A stretch of 64,000 bases of DNA, taken from Bremerella sp. JC817 (GTDB lineage Bacteria; Planctomycetota; Planctomycetia; Pirellulales; Pirellulaceae). The stretch is taken from positions 898,342 to 962,341 of the forward strand of contig NZ_JBFEFG010000274.1 in NCBI RefSeq assembly GCF_040718835.1, read 5' to 3'. The position numbers and the translations under genes were made by a program. Position 1 is the stretch's first letter, and each line of letters begins with the position of its first letter. Shown here one piece after another: positions 28,028 through 36,644 of this stretch. The notes beneath the pieces are model-generated. The model was not told where the DNA came from. It did not search any database and saw only the letters and a list, made by a program, of their open reading frames with translations.

Positions 28028-28480
28028 ATGCCAAGGCTAACTAAGATCCGGGCACGAGCTGCAGCCCTGCACGCGGTGCAGAGCTACGCCAAGAAGCAAG
28101 GCGATCGCACACAACTAGTCGGTGGCGATGCGTTCCCGGTCGATCTGAAGATCTCCGGAACGGTCGGCAAGCTGAAGGTCGAGGAGTCGATCAGCGGCAA
28201 CCTATCCATCGGGCACGACTTCGCCAAAAACAGCAACAACGGCATCGCACCGACAAAGGTGATCGCCTGGCTGATCACGCAAACGCCGGAACCTGGCAAG
28301 TGTGCCGAACAGCTACGAGCGTTCGCGAAGGCCACCAAGGAAGGCGAAACACTGGGCGACAACATCACGGCCGATCAGGAAGCCCAGGCCAAGCAACTTC
28401 TAGGTCTTTTCAACCAGGTCGAAACCAAGATTAGCAAGGGTTCGGTCTCATTCGCTGTTGCGAAGAAAGCCGCGGCATAG
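28028..28480 (+). CDS. Hypothetical phage-island protein (150 aa)
   Basis: Unrecognised soluble protein. A basic N-terminal helix, a central beta segment (VDLKISGTVGKLKVEESISGNLS) and a helical C-terminus. AAGG lies just upstream of the ATG. Two bases separate it from the peptidase gene, so an operon is likely. Confidence 0.6.
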   Translation: MPRLTKIRARAAALHAVQSYAKKQGDRTQLVGGDAFPVDLKISGTVGKLKVEESISGNLSIGHDFAKNSNNGIAPTKVIAWLITQTPEPGKCAEQLRAFAKATKEGETLGDNITADQEAQAKQLLGLFNQVETKISKGSVSFAVAKKAAA

Positions 28481-28482
28481 CG

Positions 28483-29115
28483 ATGGATCGACGACGCGCG
28501 GCCGCGGCGATCCTGCTTCTGTCGGCAAGCTTCGGAGCTGGCGAGACGGCCATACACCTGGCGGTCCGCTACTTCCATCGGAAGTCGATCGACCCGAGCC
28601 GGCCACCGGCTGACGTGCCGTTTCCGCTGCGTGTTCAGAACTACTGGGGCGGTTCGTGTTATCACGCGTCAACCCAGGTGGCGTTGCGATGGGCCGACAA
28701 GGCCGAGATCGCGACCAACTGGCGGAACAACTACGGGGGCGCGGCTTCCACCAGCGACATCGCCAAGGTACTGAAGCGTTACGGGATCCCCTACAAAGCG
28801 ACCAGGCTGGTCGGCAACGGGCAGGAATCGGCCGACGTGTCGATCCTGAACTATGCCCACGATCATCGCCTGGTTGCTGCGATCCACTTCTTTCATTACC
28901 ACGCGATCAGCTTCCTGGGCTGGGTCCGAAAAGACGGCCGCGAGATGGCCTGCCTGTTGGACAACAACCGCACCAAGAACTTCATCTTCATCGAGAAGGC
29001 CGAGTTTCTACGGCGCTGGCGTGGCTACGGGGGTGGGGCGATCGTGCCGCTGGTCGAGGCACCACCACCAGTTCCCTACGATCCGAACGACTACTTGGAG
29101 AATCCCGAGCCATGA
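28483..29115 (+). CDS. Papain-like (C39-type) cysteine peptidase
   Basis: 210 residues. A short hydrophobic N-terminus (residues 6-20) may be a signal or anchor. The catalytic pattern is Cys in GGSCYHAS (near residue 59), His in FFHYHAISFLGW (near 139), and Asn/Asp in CLLDNN (near 157), as in C39-like or papain-fold enzymes. Placed in a phage-like operon before a small membrane protein, it could be a cell-wall or protein-processing peptidase used in lysis or export. That use is inferred; the fold assignment is firmer. Confidence 0.65.
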   Translation: MDRRRAAAAILLLSASFGAGETAIHLAVRYFHRKSIDPSRPPADVPFPLRVQNYWGGSCYHASTQVALRWADKAEIATNWRNNYGGAASTSDIAKVLKRYGIPYKATRLVGNGQESADVSILNYAHDHRLVAAIHFFHYHAISFLGWVRKDGREMACLLDNNRTKNFIFIEKAEFLRRWRGYGGGAIVPLVEAPPPVPYDPNDYLENPEP

Positions 29116-29396
29116 GCCAAAGCGATAACAGCACGAAGCCCACGGAGAAAGCCAACGCGACCAACGTGCTAGGCGACCTGGCGGTTCTGTTGGCGTTGCT
29201 GTTTTGCACGCTGGTCTCGACCTTCGAGTTTTGCACCGACATGATGCCGGCCTTCAATGCCTGGTTGGCAGCGGCGCGGCAATGTCACTGCGAGCGATGC
29301 GAAGCAGTCGAGCGCCAGAAGATCACGCCGGCACCGATGCCGCGAATATCACCCCCGCAAATTCCGCTGACACCAATTCAACCACCGGCTATCTAG
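29112..29396 (+). CDS. Small membrane protein, holin-like position
   Basis: 94 residues. The ATG overlaps the peptidase stop (ATGA). One transmembrane helix at about residues 18-40 (NVLGDLAVLLALLFCTLV), then a Cys-containing CHCERCEAVE segment and a Pro-rich tail. Coupling to the peptidase suggests a joint role; holin or spanin-like activity is possible but not shown by motif. Confidence 0.6.
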   Translation: MSQSDNSTKPTEKANATNVLGDLAVLLALLFCTLVSTFEFCTDMMPAFNAWLAAARQCHCERCEAVERQKITPAPMPRISPPQIPLTPIQPPAI

Positions 29397-29437
29397 TCGG
29401 CCGGTTACCTTTCACACTTCACACTGGGGGAACCAAC

Positions 29438-30205
29438 ATGAACCGCAAACTACTGGCCGGCCTGATCGTGGCTGTGTCACTGATCGCCAGTATCGGCGAG
29501 ACATCGCCACCCGAGCCGCCGAAGATGGGCTTCGTCGAGCAGATCGAAGGGGTCAACCTGCCCGAGAATCAACGCTGGTATACGGTTCTCGTAACGTCCA
29601 AAGGGCAAGCCACGCCGATTACCAGTTGGTTCGATTCTGATCCCCGCCTGGCCGAGCTGCGAAGCCGAACCGAGTGGCGGCACTACACCAGCGAAAGCGA
29701 GCTTTTCACGCACCACCTGAAGCCGACCTACGGCAACGATTACCCGATTCTGGTGATCCAAGACGTGGACGGGGCGATGCGTGCCCAGCTGGGCGGGACG
29801 ATTCTCAAATCGGTCACCAGCCCCGACGAACTGGTCGCGGCGTTGGATCTTGCAGCCCAGACGCTGCGGCCGATCGAGGACCAGCAACTACGCGCCAAGA
29901 AGGTGGGCGGCTGGATCTTCAACCGACGACCTGGCCCGAACGTCTGCCCTGGGCCGAACTGCAACCCAGACTTGCCACCGGCACCGATCGAAGGGCAACC
30001 AGTGGCTCCCCCGGAAACCAACCAGGCAAGCTCACCACCGGCCGACAAGAAGACACCGCTGGCCGATGCGTTGATATCGATCTTCGGTCCGCAAGTGGCA
30101 CCCTGGGCGAATGGTTTCAATCTGGGGCAATCGGCCATCGCGGCTGGAATTGTGGGTGGTGCCTGGCTGTGGAAGCGCCGGCGATCCCGCAAGTCGGCCA
30201 AGTAA
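29438..30205 (+). CDS. Exported protein with C-terminal anchor (255 aa)
   Basis: Signal peptide (residues 1-20, LLAGLIVAVSLIASIG), a soluble domain that could be thioredoxin-like in layout (YTVLVTSKGQATPITSWFDSD, then YPILVIQDVDG) but lacks a CxxC pair there, a Pro-rich linker, and a C-terminal helix followed by RRRSRKSAK. A run of G precedes the ATG. No known family assigned. Confidence 0.55.
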   Translation: MNRKLLAGLIVAVSLIASIGETSPPEPPKMGFVEQIEGVNLPENQRWYTVLVTSKGQATPITSWFDSDPRLAELRSRTEWRHYTSESELFTHHLKPTYGNDYPILVIQDVDGAMRAQLGGTILKSVTSPDELVAALDLAAQTLRPIEDQQLRAKKVGGWIFNRRPGPNVCPGPNCNPDLPPAPIEGQPVAPPETNQASSPPADKKTPLADALISIFGPQVAPWANGFNLGQSAIAAGIVGGAWLWKRRRSRKSAK

Positions 30206-30247
30206 CCCATCCCACACACATTACACCGCAATGAAAGGAATCGTTGC

Positions 30248-30721
30248 ATGTTCGCACTGTTGAGCAATCCGCTGTTCTGGGGCCTGGCTGGGGCCGTTTA
30301 TATCCTTTTCGTCCAGAAGCCAAAGGACGAAGAAACCAACCAGGCCGCAACGCCGGCCGAGTCGAAAGGCCTGCTGGGGACCGTGATCGGCATCGCCGAA
30401 CGGAAGATCCTGCAGCGTGCCCAGCACGCCGCGGCCGAAGCCAAACTTCCCCTTATTGCCAACCTGTTGTCGGCGATCTCGTTGGGGGATGGCGTCGGCC
30501 TGACCAATGTTGCCGAGCAGATGGCCGACAACCTGCAGTCGGTCGAGGGGCGGCGTTTCATGTTGGGGAAGTTGGTCCGGACGCTGATCGCCGACTTCGC
30601 CAAGAATGACGCCAGCGAGTTCGCGGCGATCGCGGCCGAGGTCAACGACCGGAAGAAAGATCTGCAGGACGCCACAACGCGTCTGACTTCCAACAACGAC
30701 CTGAAGGCCCAAGGGGTCTAG
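30248..30721 (+). CDS. Hypothetical membrane protein (157 aa)
   Basis: N-terminal transmembrane helix (MFALLSNPLFWGLAGAVYILFV) and a helical cytosolic or periplasmic remainder ending in a coiled coil (ASEFAAIAAEVNDRKKDLQD). AAAGGAA precedes the ATG. Unrecognised. Confidence 0.6.
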   Translation: MFALLSNPLFWGLAGAVYILFVQKPKDEETNQAATPAESKGLLGTVIGIAERKILQRAQHAAAEAKLPLIANLLSAISLGDGVGLTNVAEQMADNLQSVEGRRFMLGKLVRTLIADFAKNDASEFAAIAAEVNDRKKDLQDATTRLTSNNDLKAQGV

Positions 30722-30747
30722 CTAACGCAGAAACCTTTTGTGAGTTG

Positions 30748-30786
30748 AGCCCGCGGCCGTTCTTCGGAGTGGCCGCGGGCTTGTTG
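30748..30786 (+). terminator. Terminator-like hairpin
   Basis: Perfect 11-bp stem AGCCCGCGGCC/GGCCGCGGGCT with a 12-base loop and a weak T-rich tail (TGTTGCTGT). It separates the membrane-protein genes from the packaging genes. Confidence 0.6.
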
Positions 30787-30806
30787 CTGTATCGAGGGGA
30801 GAAAGC

Positions 30807-30989
30807 GTGAAGCCTGGTGAACTTTCGCGACTGTCACTGAAGAAAACCGCGGATCTGCTGAACGTCGATCGAGCTGTGATTGCCGAGCTGGTGAAGGATG
30901 GTTGCCCACGCAACAGCAACGGCACGATCAACATCTACAAGCTGACCGCCTGGCTACTGGTGCGCACGAAGGGGGCCTCACTTGGTTAG
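30807..30989 (+). CDS. Nu1-like small terminase / DNA-binding protein
   Basis: 60 residues with a helix-turn-helix layout (KKTADLLNVDRAVIAELVKDGCPR then NIYKLTAWLL) like the N-terminus of phage DNA-packaging Nu1 proteins. It overlaps the start of the large terminase gene, the usual terminase small-large order. Full small terminases are longer, so only the DNA-binding part is present. Confidence 0.6.
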   Translation: MKPGELSRLSLKKTADLLNVDRAVIAELVKDGCPRNSNGTINIYKLTAWLLVRTKGASLG

Positions 30990-33276
30990 TATCCAGATCG
31001 ACGCGACCGAGCTGCTGGAAGAGATCAACAACGCCGGCCTCGGCAAGGTGATCGACGAACGGACGCTTCGCCGGCATCGGTCCGAGCTGGGCCTCGGCAA
31101 AGCGGTCGACGTGGGAGCGTACGTCGGTAGCCTGGTCGATCGGTACCAGGCCAGGCAGACGGGAGCGGTCACCTACGAGGACAAAAAAGAGAAGGCACGG
31201 GAGCGCAGCGCCGAGTCGACGAAGAAGGGACAGGACATTGGTCCTTTACCTTCGATCGTCGATCCTGAGCGACGCGAGGCCTGTCGCTATAGCCTTCTGC
31301 TCTTCTTTGATACCTACATCAAGCCCGAGGGATTCTTCGCCTGGTCGGACGATCATCTGAAGATCTTCGAGACGATGCAAAATGCCATCTTGACCGGTGG
31401 CAACTTTGCGTTGGCTATGCCCCGAGGTTCCGGCAAAACGACCATCACTGAAGCCGCGGCTCTCTGGGCAATTCTGTTTGGGCACTGCAACTTCTGCGTG
31501 ATCGTAGGGGCCACGGCCGAGAAAGGCCAGGAACTGCTCGAAACGATCAAAACCTATCTGGTTGCGAAGGATCTGCTGGTTGAAGACTTCCCGGAAGTTT
31601 GCATTCCGGTCATGCGATTGGAAGGGCAGCCCAATCGCTGCCGGGGTCAACACATCGATGGAGCTAGAACGCAGATCAGCTGGCATGACAACGAGCTGGT
31701 GTTTCCCACGGTCGAGGGTAGCAGCTGCAGCGGTTCGATCATTCGCACGTTCGGCATCACCTCGAAAGGTATCCGCGGGCAGAAATATACCAACGCCAAC
31801 GGAGACACATTTCGGCCGGACCTGGTGCTGCTAGACGATCCGCAAGACGACGAATCGGCCGAGAACCCGACGCAGGTTCGCAAGCGTGAAAAGGTGATCA
31901 ATGGCACAATTCTCGGGATGGCTGGCCCAGGGAAATCTCTGACCGCCATCATGCCTTGCACGGTGATCTGCCAAGACGACCTGGCAGCCCGCTATCTGGA
32001 CCGCAAAAAGAATCCCGAGTGGCAGGGGATTCGCATCCAGATGATGAAGTCGATGCCTGCCAACGAAGAGATCTGGGAAGAATATTTCGCCATTCGGCGG
32101 GCCGATCTAGAAGCAGGCCTCGGCCCCGACCGGGCCAATGCCTTCTATCGGAAGAACCGCAAGGAGATGGATCGCGGTGCGGTCCCTTACTGGACCAGTC
32201 GGTTTGACCCTGGCGAAATTTCGGCCATTCAGCACGCCATGCATTTGCGAGACCGAGACCCGGTCATCTTTGCGGCTGAATACCAGAATGATCCGATTAA
32301 TCCGGAATCGACCGACCTGGTAATCCTGACGGCGGACGAGATCGCCGCGAAGGTCCGCAACTATAAACGGGGCGACATTCCCAACGATACCGAGCTGATG
32401 GTCGGCTTTGTCGATGTTCAGTTGCATTGTCTCTATTACGTCCTGGCAGCCCTGAAGACCGACTTCAGCGGACACATCCCCGACTATGGTACCTGGCCCA
32501 AGCAGCCGACAAAATACTTCGCCTACAGCAACCGAATCGCCAACCCTATCAGTCGCCAGAAAACGGACGAGGGTGTCCTGATGGGAAAACTATTGGAAGA
32601 CGCCCAGATTCGCCAAGCCTTAGAACGTTTGGTAAATGAAGACTTGATGCTGCGAAAGTGGGAACGAGAAGATGGGGCGGAATTCCAGCTGGACCTTCTG
32701 ATGATCGATATGGGGAGTTGGACGCCTGTCATTAAGCAGTTCATTGCCGAATCGCCCCATCGGGCGCGAATGATTCCCGCCAAGGGGGATAGCCGTAAGC
32801 CAACCGAAAAGCGGATTAGCGAAACGAAACCCACGCCAGGCGTCGAGATCGGTGAAGAATGGATAATTCCCCTGGCTACGCGCAAAAACCCGGTACGGTA
32901 TCTCTTGCACGATACGCATCACTGGAAATCAGAACTGCAAAAACGCTGGAAGGCCCCCATCGGGCAGCCTGGCTGTTGGACTCTCTACGATGGTAAGCCC
33001 ATTGAGCATCGAATGATTTCGGAACACTGCGCCGCAGAATACGCCAATCGTGTTTCGGCCAAGGGGAATGTGGTCGATGTCTGGGAGAATCGACCAGGCC
33101 GCGACAACCATCTGTTGGACTGCGTGGTGGGCTGCCTGGTGGCCGGCAGCCGAAGAGGTTGTGCGGTACCTGATGCAAGTCTTCTGCGAGCTCGCCCACG
33201 CCGTGAGAAGAAGAAGGCAAAAATGAAGTTCAGCGAAGTGATGGCCCGCAAACGTGCTGAACAAGGATGGAGGTAG
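30982..33276 (+). CDS. Phage terminase large subunit
   Basis: 764-residue ATP-driven DNA-packaging motor with nuclease. Walker A is PRGSGKTT near residue 147, with Walker B LVLLDDPQDD near 280. The C-terminal nuclease half begins around LMVGFVDVQ near 475 and has further acidic positions (LDLLMIDMG near 575). A TTG start at 30982 with upstream GGGGG overlaps the small terminase gene by 8 bases. The family resembles lambda GpA-like terminases, in keeping with the gpW- and lambda-type portal genes that follow. Confidence 0.88.
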   Translation: MVSIQIDATELLEEINNAGLGKVIDERTLRRHRSELGLGKAVDVGAYVGSLVDRYQARQTGAVTYEDKKEKARERSAESTKKGQDIGPLPSIVDPERREACRYSLLLFFDTYIKPEGFFAWSDDHLKIFETMQNAILTGGNFALAMPRGSGKTTITEAAALWAILFGHCNFCVIVGATAEKGQELLETIKTYLVAKDLLVEDFPEVCIPVMRLEGQPNRCRGQHIDGARTQISWHDNELVFPTVEGSSCSGSIIRTFGITSKGIRGQKYTNANGDTFRPDLVLLDDPQDDESAENPTQVRKREKVINGTILGMAGPGKSLTAIMPCTVICQDDLAARYLDRKKNPEWQGIRIQMMKSMPANEEIWEEYFAIRRADLEAGLGPDRANAFYRKNRKEMDRGAVPYWTSRFDPGEISAIQHAMHLRDRDPVIFAAEYQNDPINPESTDLVILTADEIAAKVRNYKRGDIPNDTELMVGFVDVQLHCLYYVLAALKTDFSGHIPDYGTWPKQPTKYFAYSNRIANPISRQKTDEGVLMGKLLEDAQIRQALERLVNEDLMLRKWEREDGAEFQLDLLMIDMGSWTPVIKQFIAESPHRARMIPAKGDSRKPTEKRISETKPTPGVEIGEEWIIPLATRKNPVRYLLHDTHHWKSELQKRWKAPIGQPGCWTLYDGKPIEHRMISEHCAAEYANRVSAKGNVVDVWENRPGRDNHLLDCVVGCLVAGSRRGCAVPDASLLRARPRREKKKAKMKFSEVMARKRAEQGWR

Positions 33277-33280
33277 CACC

Positions 33281-33472
33281 ATGGCCCCTCGGCAAAAGAA
33301 GGCCCCCGCAACAAAATCGCCACCTCCTCAGCCTGCCGGTGTCGCCTGTCCGCAGTGTGGAAGCGGTTACGCGCCGGTGTACTACACGCGGCAGCAGATG
33401 GGCAAGACGGTTCGTGTCCGCGAATGCCAGCATTGTGGCCGTCGATTTTCGACTGTCGAGAGAGTCGCCTGA
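33281..33472 (+). CDS. Small zinc-ribbon protein (63 aa)
   Basis: CPQCGS and CQHCGRRF pairs separated by about 30 residues, with VRVRECQHCGRRFSTVERV resembling NrdR or phage Ogr-type zinc fingers. GGAGG lies 7 bases before the ATG; the gene starts 4 bases after the terminase stop. Probably a small nucleic-acid-binding protein of the packaging/late-gene cluster. Confidence 0.65.
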   Translation: MAPRQKKAPATKSPPPQPAGVACPQCGSGYAPVYYTRQQMGKTVRVRECQHCGRRFSTVERVA

Positions 33473-33489
33473 AGATAATTTCCGGGCCT

Positions 33490-33507
33490 AGTTCCATATA
33501 TGGAACT
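33490..33507. promoter_or_regulatory. 18-bp perfect palindrome
   Basis: Half-site AGTTCCATA, in the 190-base gap between the zinc-ribbon and gpW-like genes. It could be an operator; no T tract follows. Confidence 0.3.
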
Positions 33508-33661
33508 TGCTCTGCCAATCTCACTGCAGGCCCCCGATTCGATCTCCCGCGTCGGTCGTTCTCGTCGTAAGAACACCATCTGACAAGATGCGGCAAGCTG
33601 GTTCGACAGCCTGTCTCACAAATTCGCATGCAGAACGAAACGCCAATAGCTGGGGACACCT

Positions 33662-33868
33662 ATGGCAGACGAACAGCAGGATCTGACGAACGAAATCGCC
33701 GACGCGGCCAACAAGCCGCGGCAGGTGACGGTTGACGGCGTGACGGTGCAAGGACATTCGATTCCTGATCTGGTCGCGGCAGACAAGTACCTGAGCCAGA
33801 AGAAGGCCATCAAGAAACGGGGATTCTTTTCGGCACGTCAAATGGTTCCACCTGGTACGGCCGGTTAA
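33662..33868 (+). CDS. gpW-like head-tail joining protein
   Basis: 68 residues with the plan of lambda gpW: an N-terminal helix, a short beta hairpin (RQVTVDGVTVQGHS), a second helix (DLVAADKYLSQKKA) and a basic, Gly/Pro-rich tail. It stands directly before the portal gene, as W does in lambda. Identification rests on layout and position. Confidence 0.6.
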   Translation: MADEQQDLTNEIADAANKPRQVTVDGVTVQGHSIPDLVAADKYLSQKKAIKKRGFFSARQMVPPGTAG

Positions 33869-33896
33869 TCATCACGAAAGCTAGGGGCAGCTTCCC

Positions 33897-35018
33897 GTGG
33901 TAGTCACCAACGACAAATCGCGAGTTGAGATCTTAGGAGCGGACGGCAATCCGATCCGCCGAGAGATGCAGCGTGACCGCCTGGCTTCTCAGTATCGTCA
34001 GCTGCGTGCCCGTTACGATGCGGCCGTAACCGACAATCTGAACAGGAACCATTGGGCCAACGCCGATCTGCTTTCGGCCCGGGCCGCGACGAATCCAAAT
34101 GTTCGTCGTCGGGTACGTTCTCGAGCTCGGTATGAATGTCTCGAGAACAACAGCTTCGCCCGAGGCATGATTCTCACGATGTCCAACGACGTGGTCGGCA
34201 CCGGCCCGAATCTTCGCGTCGAACATTCTAACCGCCCAGCCGCGCAGAAGCTGGAAGCGAACTTTCGCCGCTGGATGCGTCGCGTACAACTGGCCTCTAC
34301 TCTTCGAACTGCGATCAGCAGCACGGTAGTCGATGGCGAGATCTACGGCGTCGCGGCTACGAATCCCAATGTTCGCAACAACGTCCAGCTGGACGTGAAG
34401 CTGCTGGAGGCGGATTACTGCACCGATACCGAGTTCTGGCAGACCGATCGCCGCGAAGACGGGATCGAATACGACGCAGCAGGCTACCCGGTGGCATACC
34501 ACTTCCTGGAACACCACCCAGGCGACACGTATCCCAACGGCCAGCTCTTCAAGACCAAGCGTCTGGAAGCCGACCAGGTGATGCACTACTTCCGGAAAGA
34601 CCGCCCAGGCCAACGCCGGGGGATTTCCTGGATTGTTTCCGCGTTGCCTTTGTTCGCTCTTTTGCGACGCTACACGCTGGCAACTTGCCATGCAGCCGAA
34701 ACGGCCTCGAACTTCGCGGGCGTCATGTTCTCCAAGCCGGACGCTGTCGATGGCCCCGAGGAAGTGGAAGCTGGGGACCTGATCGAGTTGACCATGCGGA
34801 TGATGGTCACCTTGCCACAAGGCTGGGAACTGAAGCAGTTGGAAGCCACCCAGCCAACCACCACATACAAGATGTTCCGCGACGCGGTGCTTTGCGAAAT
34901 CGCCCGCTGTCTCAATATGCCGTTCAACAATGGCGATCAAGAGGCCTTTTTTTATGAAACAACGCATTCGAACGAGTCTACGTTCAATTTGCGCCAAGCA
35001 AGTCCAATAGCGAACTAG
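33897..35018 (+). CDS. Lambda-type phage portal protein, C-terminally truncated
   Basis: Forms the DNA entry channel of the phage head. Family features: LENNSFARGMILTMSNDVVGTGPNLRV near residue 80, GEIYGVAAT near 145, PGDTYPNG near 205, and QRRGISWIVSALPLFALLRRY near 240, ending in RCLNMPFNNGDQEAF near 345. Portals of this family normally go on for another 100 or more residues; here the sequence changes character after about 34950 and stops at 373 residues, so the gene is broken. GTG start with AGGGG upstream. No capsid or protease gene follows. Confidence 0.85.
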   Translation: MVVTNDKSRVEILGADGNPIRREMQRDRLASQYRQLRARYDAAVTDNLNRNHWANADLLSARAATNPNVRRRVRSRARYECLENNSFARGMILTMSNDVVGTGPNLRVEHSNRPAAQKLEANFRRWMRRVQLASTLRTAISSTVVDGEIYGVAATNPNVRNNVQLDVKLLEADYCTDTEFWQTDRREDGIEYDAAGYPVAYHFLEHHPGDTYPNGQLFKTKRLEADQVMHYFRKDRPGQRRGISWIVSALPLFALLRRYTLATCHAAETASNFAGVMFSKPDAVDGPEEVEAGDLIELTMRMMVTLPQGWELKQLEATQPTTTYKMFRDAVLCEIARCLNMPFNNGDQEAFFYETTHSNESTFNLRQASPIAN

Positions 35019-35042
35019 AAAGCCAAGGGAGAAACAAAGCCA

Positions 35043-35234
35043 ATGCCCAACCATCAAGCAACTAACTCACCAGTGCCCCAAGACGACGCCGATGTCGATG
35101 TTTCTGACTTTCCCCAGGAAGTGGCGGCAGCTTGGGCGAATGTTGTACTGGATTTATTCCACCGTGGTGTCCGGAAATCTGATGGCCAGGACCAGGGGGA
35201 CAAGTTGGCCTCGAAGCTTAAAAAGGCCGGGTAA
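35043..35234 (+). CDS. Hypothetical protein (63 aa)
   Basis: Acidic N-terminal half (DDADVDVSDFPQEVAAAWANVV) and lysine-rich end. AGGGAG lies 10 bases upstream of the ATG. Unrecognised; it sits between the broken portal and the defence island. Confidence 0.45.
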   Translation: MPNHQATNSPVPQDDADVDVSDFPQEVAAAWANVVLDLFHRGVRKSDGQDQGDKLASKLKKAG

Positions 35235-35270
35235 TATTGACCTTCCTTAGCCTGGTTTTCAACCCGAAAC

Positions 35271-35361
35271 GGCCAGACACAGAAAGAAACAAAGTCCCGA
35301 TTTTCGACCGTTCCCGTCGGGGTTGCCAAAATATCAGCCCCGGAAGAACCTAACCCCGGGG
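35271..35361. repeat. ~90-bp repeat, right copy (inverted at 27273)
   Basis: Reverse complement of the two blocks at 27273-27353: a 52-base block at 35271-35322 with about three mismatches and an exact 20-base block at 35342-35361. It lies just before the end of mcrC. Confidence 0.8.
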
Positions 35362-35388
35362 GGCCTGGATCGAGTTTGTGGCGACCGA

Positions 35389-36636
35389 TCAGGTCGCAAA
35401 GAACGATTGCAGTTGTGTGACAACCTTGGTCGGTGGTTCGGCGATATCGACCGTCCGGACTTCGATGCGTGGACCATCCATATTCTCAATGTGATAGGTC
35501 GCCAAGTGGCCTGGCGGCATCATCGCACAAGGATACAGCAGGATCACTCGCGGACAGGCAAACTCTTTCGCGTAGGCATACATTTGGTACATATCCGCCT
35601 GCGATACCTTGTCGTGCGGTTTGGACGGATCGAGCAGCTTCCACTTGGTATCTACCAGGCAAATAAGTCTCCCTTTCTCGTGAACGCCGATGTCAGGCCT
35701 CAAACTAAATTGACCTTTACCCTCCCGCTGCAGCAGATGCTCTCCGCCCATCTGAGCAGTGACTCGGCACAAGTCTGAGCCAATCGCACGTTTCATCAGG
35801 CCGGCGATATATCGCTCGAAGACAGCGTTCATGTCAAACATCAGGCTGAAAGTCGACGTCGCCGCGGTGCGATCTGGCGACTCTCCCAGAATCAGGCTCT
35901 TGCCCAGGCTCAGTATCGATGAAAATCGCTCGTTTTGCCGATCCGTATTGATCAACGCCAGTTGTTGCGGGCTGAAGCGAACATCGCTCACTTCGTCAAA
36001 CTCCATCAGCAGTGAAAGAGCCTCTTGCCCGATCGAGTGCTGCATCGCATAGCGACGACACACGTTGGTCGCCAGTTTCAACGTCTGGGAAAGGGGCACA
36101 TCGACCGTGAAGGAGTCGCACCGCGTATAGAAACGCTCGGCGTGGGCTACGTTCCGGCGCACATGTTCTGCGAAGAGCAACTTGCCCTTGAGACAGCTTC
36201 GGTTAGCATCGACTTTCCGATAGTTGGCCACCCGGCCTCTTCGCCACTCGGTCGTCAGGTGCCTTAGATAGACCAACATGAATATATCTAACAGTGTGCC
36301 TGCCCGACTGGCTTGCGGGGCGATGTCGACTTCCCGAAATGGAATCATCTGGGCGACAGTCAGCATTTCAATCAGCCGCCGCCGAGTCTGGTCGTTGCTC
36401 AGGTCCGTTTTTGGCAGTACCTCGATGGCTCGGTTGCCGAGTGATATCGTGCCCGCAAAATTACTCGCCTTGATGGCGTGTCGGCCAATCTCAAACACCT
36501 TCTGCCCGGTCTGTCGCTGCAGATGCTCAAGCTTGGCAGCGTCGCGACCGGTGACCATTTTGGCCGCAGGGTTCCACTCCGGACCGATCCGGGCAGTCTC
36601 GTGCTCTCGCAGCGTCAGTACATTCGCAACCTTCAC
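35389..36636 (-). CDS. mcrC: McrC-type nuclease subunit of McrBC
   Basis: 415-residue partner of McrB in modification-dependent restriction. The N-terminal half is the McrC-specific region (KVFEIGRHAIKASNFAGTISLG and IEVLPKTDL). The C-terminal half has a PD-(D/E)xK nuclease: LRPDIGV near residue 313 and LVDTKWKLL near 329, with QADMYQMYAYAK after it. Eight bases separate it from mcrB, and it is the last gene of a six-gene minus-strand run. Confidence 0.9.
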   Translation of the reverse strand: MKVANVLTLREHETARIGPEWNPAAKMVTGRDAAKLEHLQRQTGQKVFEIGRHAIKASNFAGTISLGNRAIEVLPKTDLSNDQTRRRLIEMLTVAQMIPFREVDIAPQASRAGTLLDIFMLVYLRHLTTEWRRGRVANYRKVDANRSCLKGKLLFAEHVRRNVAHAERFYTRCDSFTVDVPLSQTLKLATNVCRRYAMQHSIGQEALSLLMEFDEVSDVRFSPQQLALINTDRQNERFSSILSLGKSLILGESPDRTAATSTFSLMFDMNAVFERYIAGLMKRAIGSDLCRVTAQMGGEHLLQREGKGQFSLRPDIGVHEKGRLICLVDTKWKLLDPSKPHDKVSQADMYQMYAYAKEFACPRVILLYPCAMMPPGHLATYHIENMDGPRIEVRTVDIAEPPTKVVTQLQSFFAT

Positions 36637-36644
36637 AGCAAACC

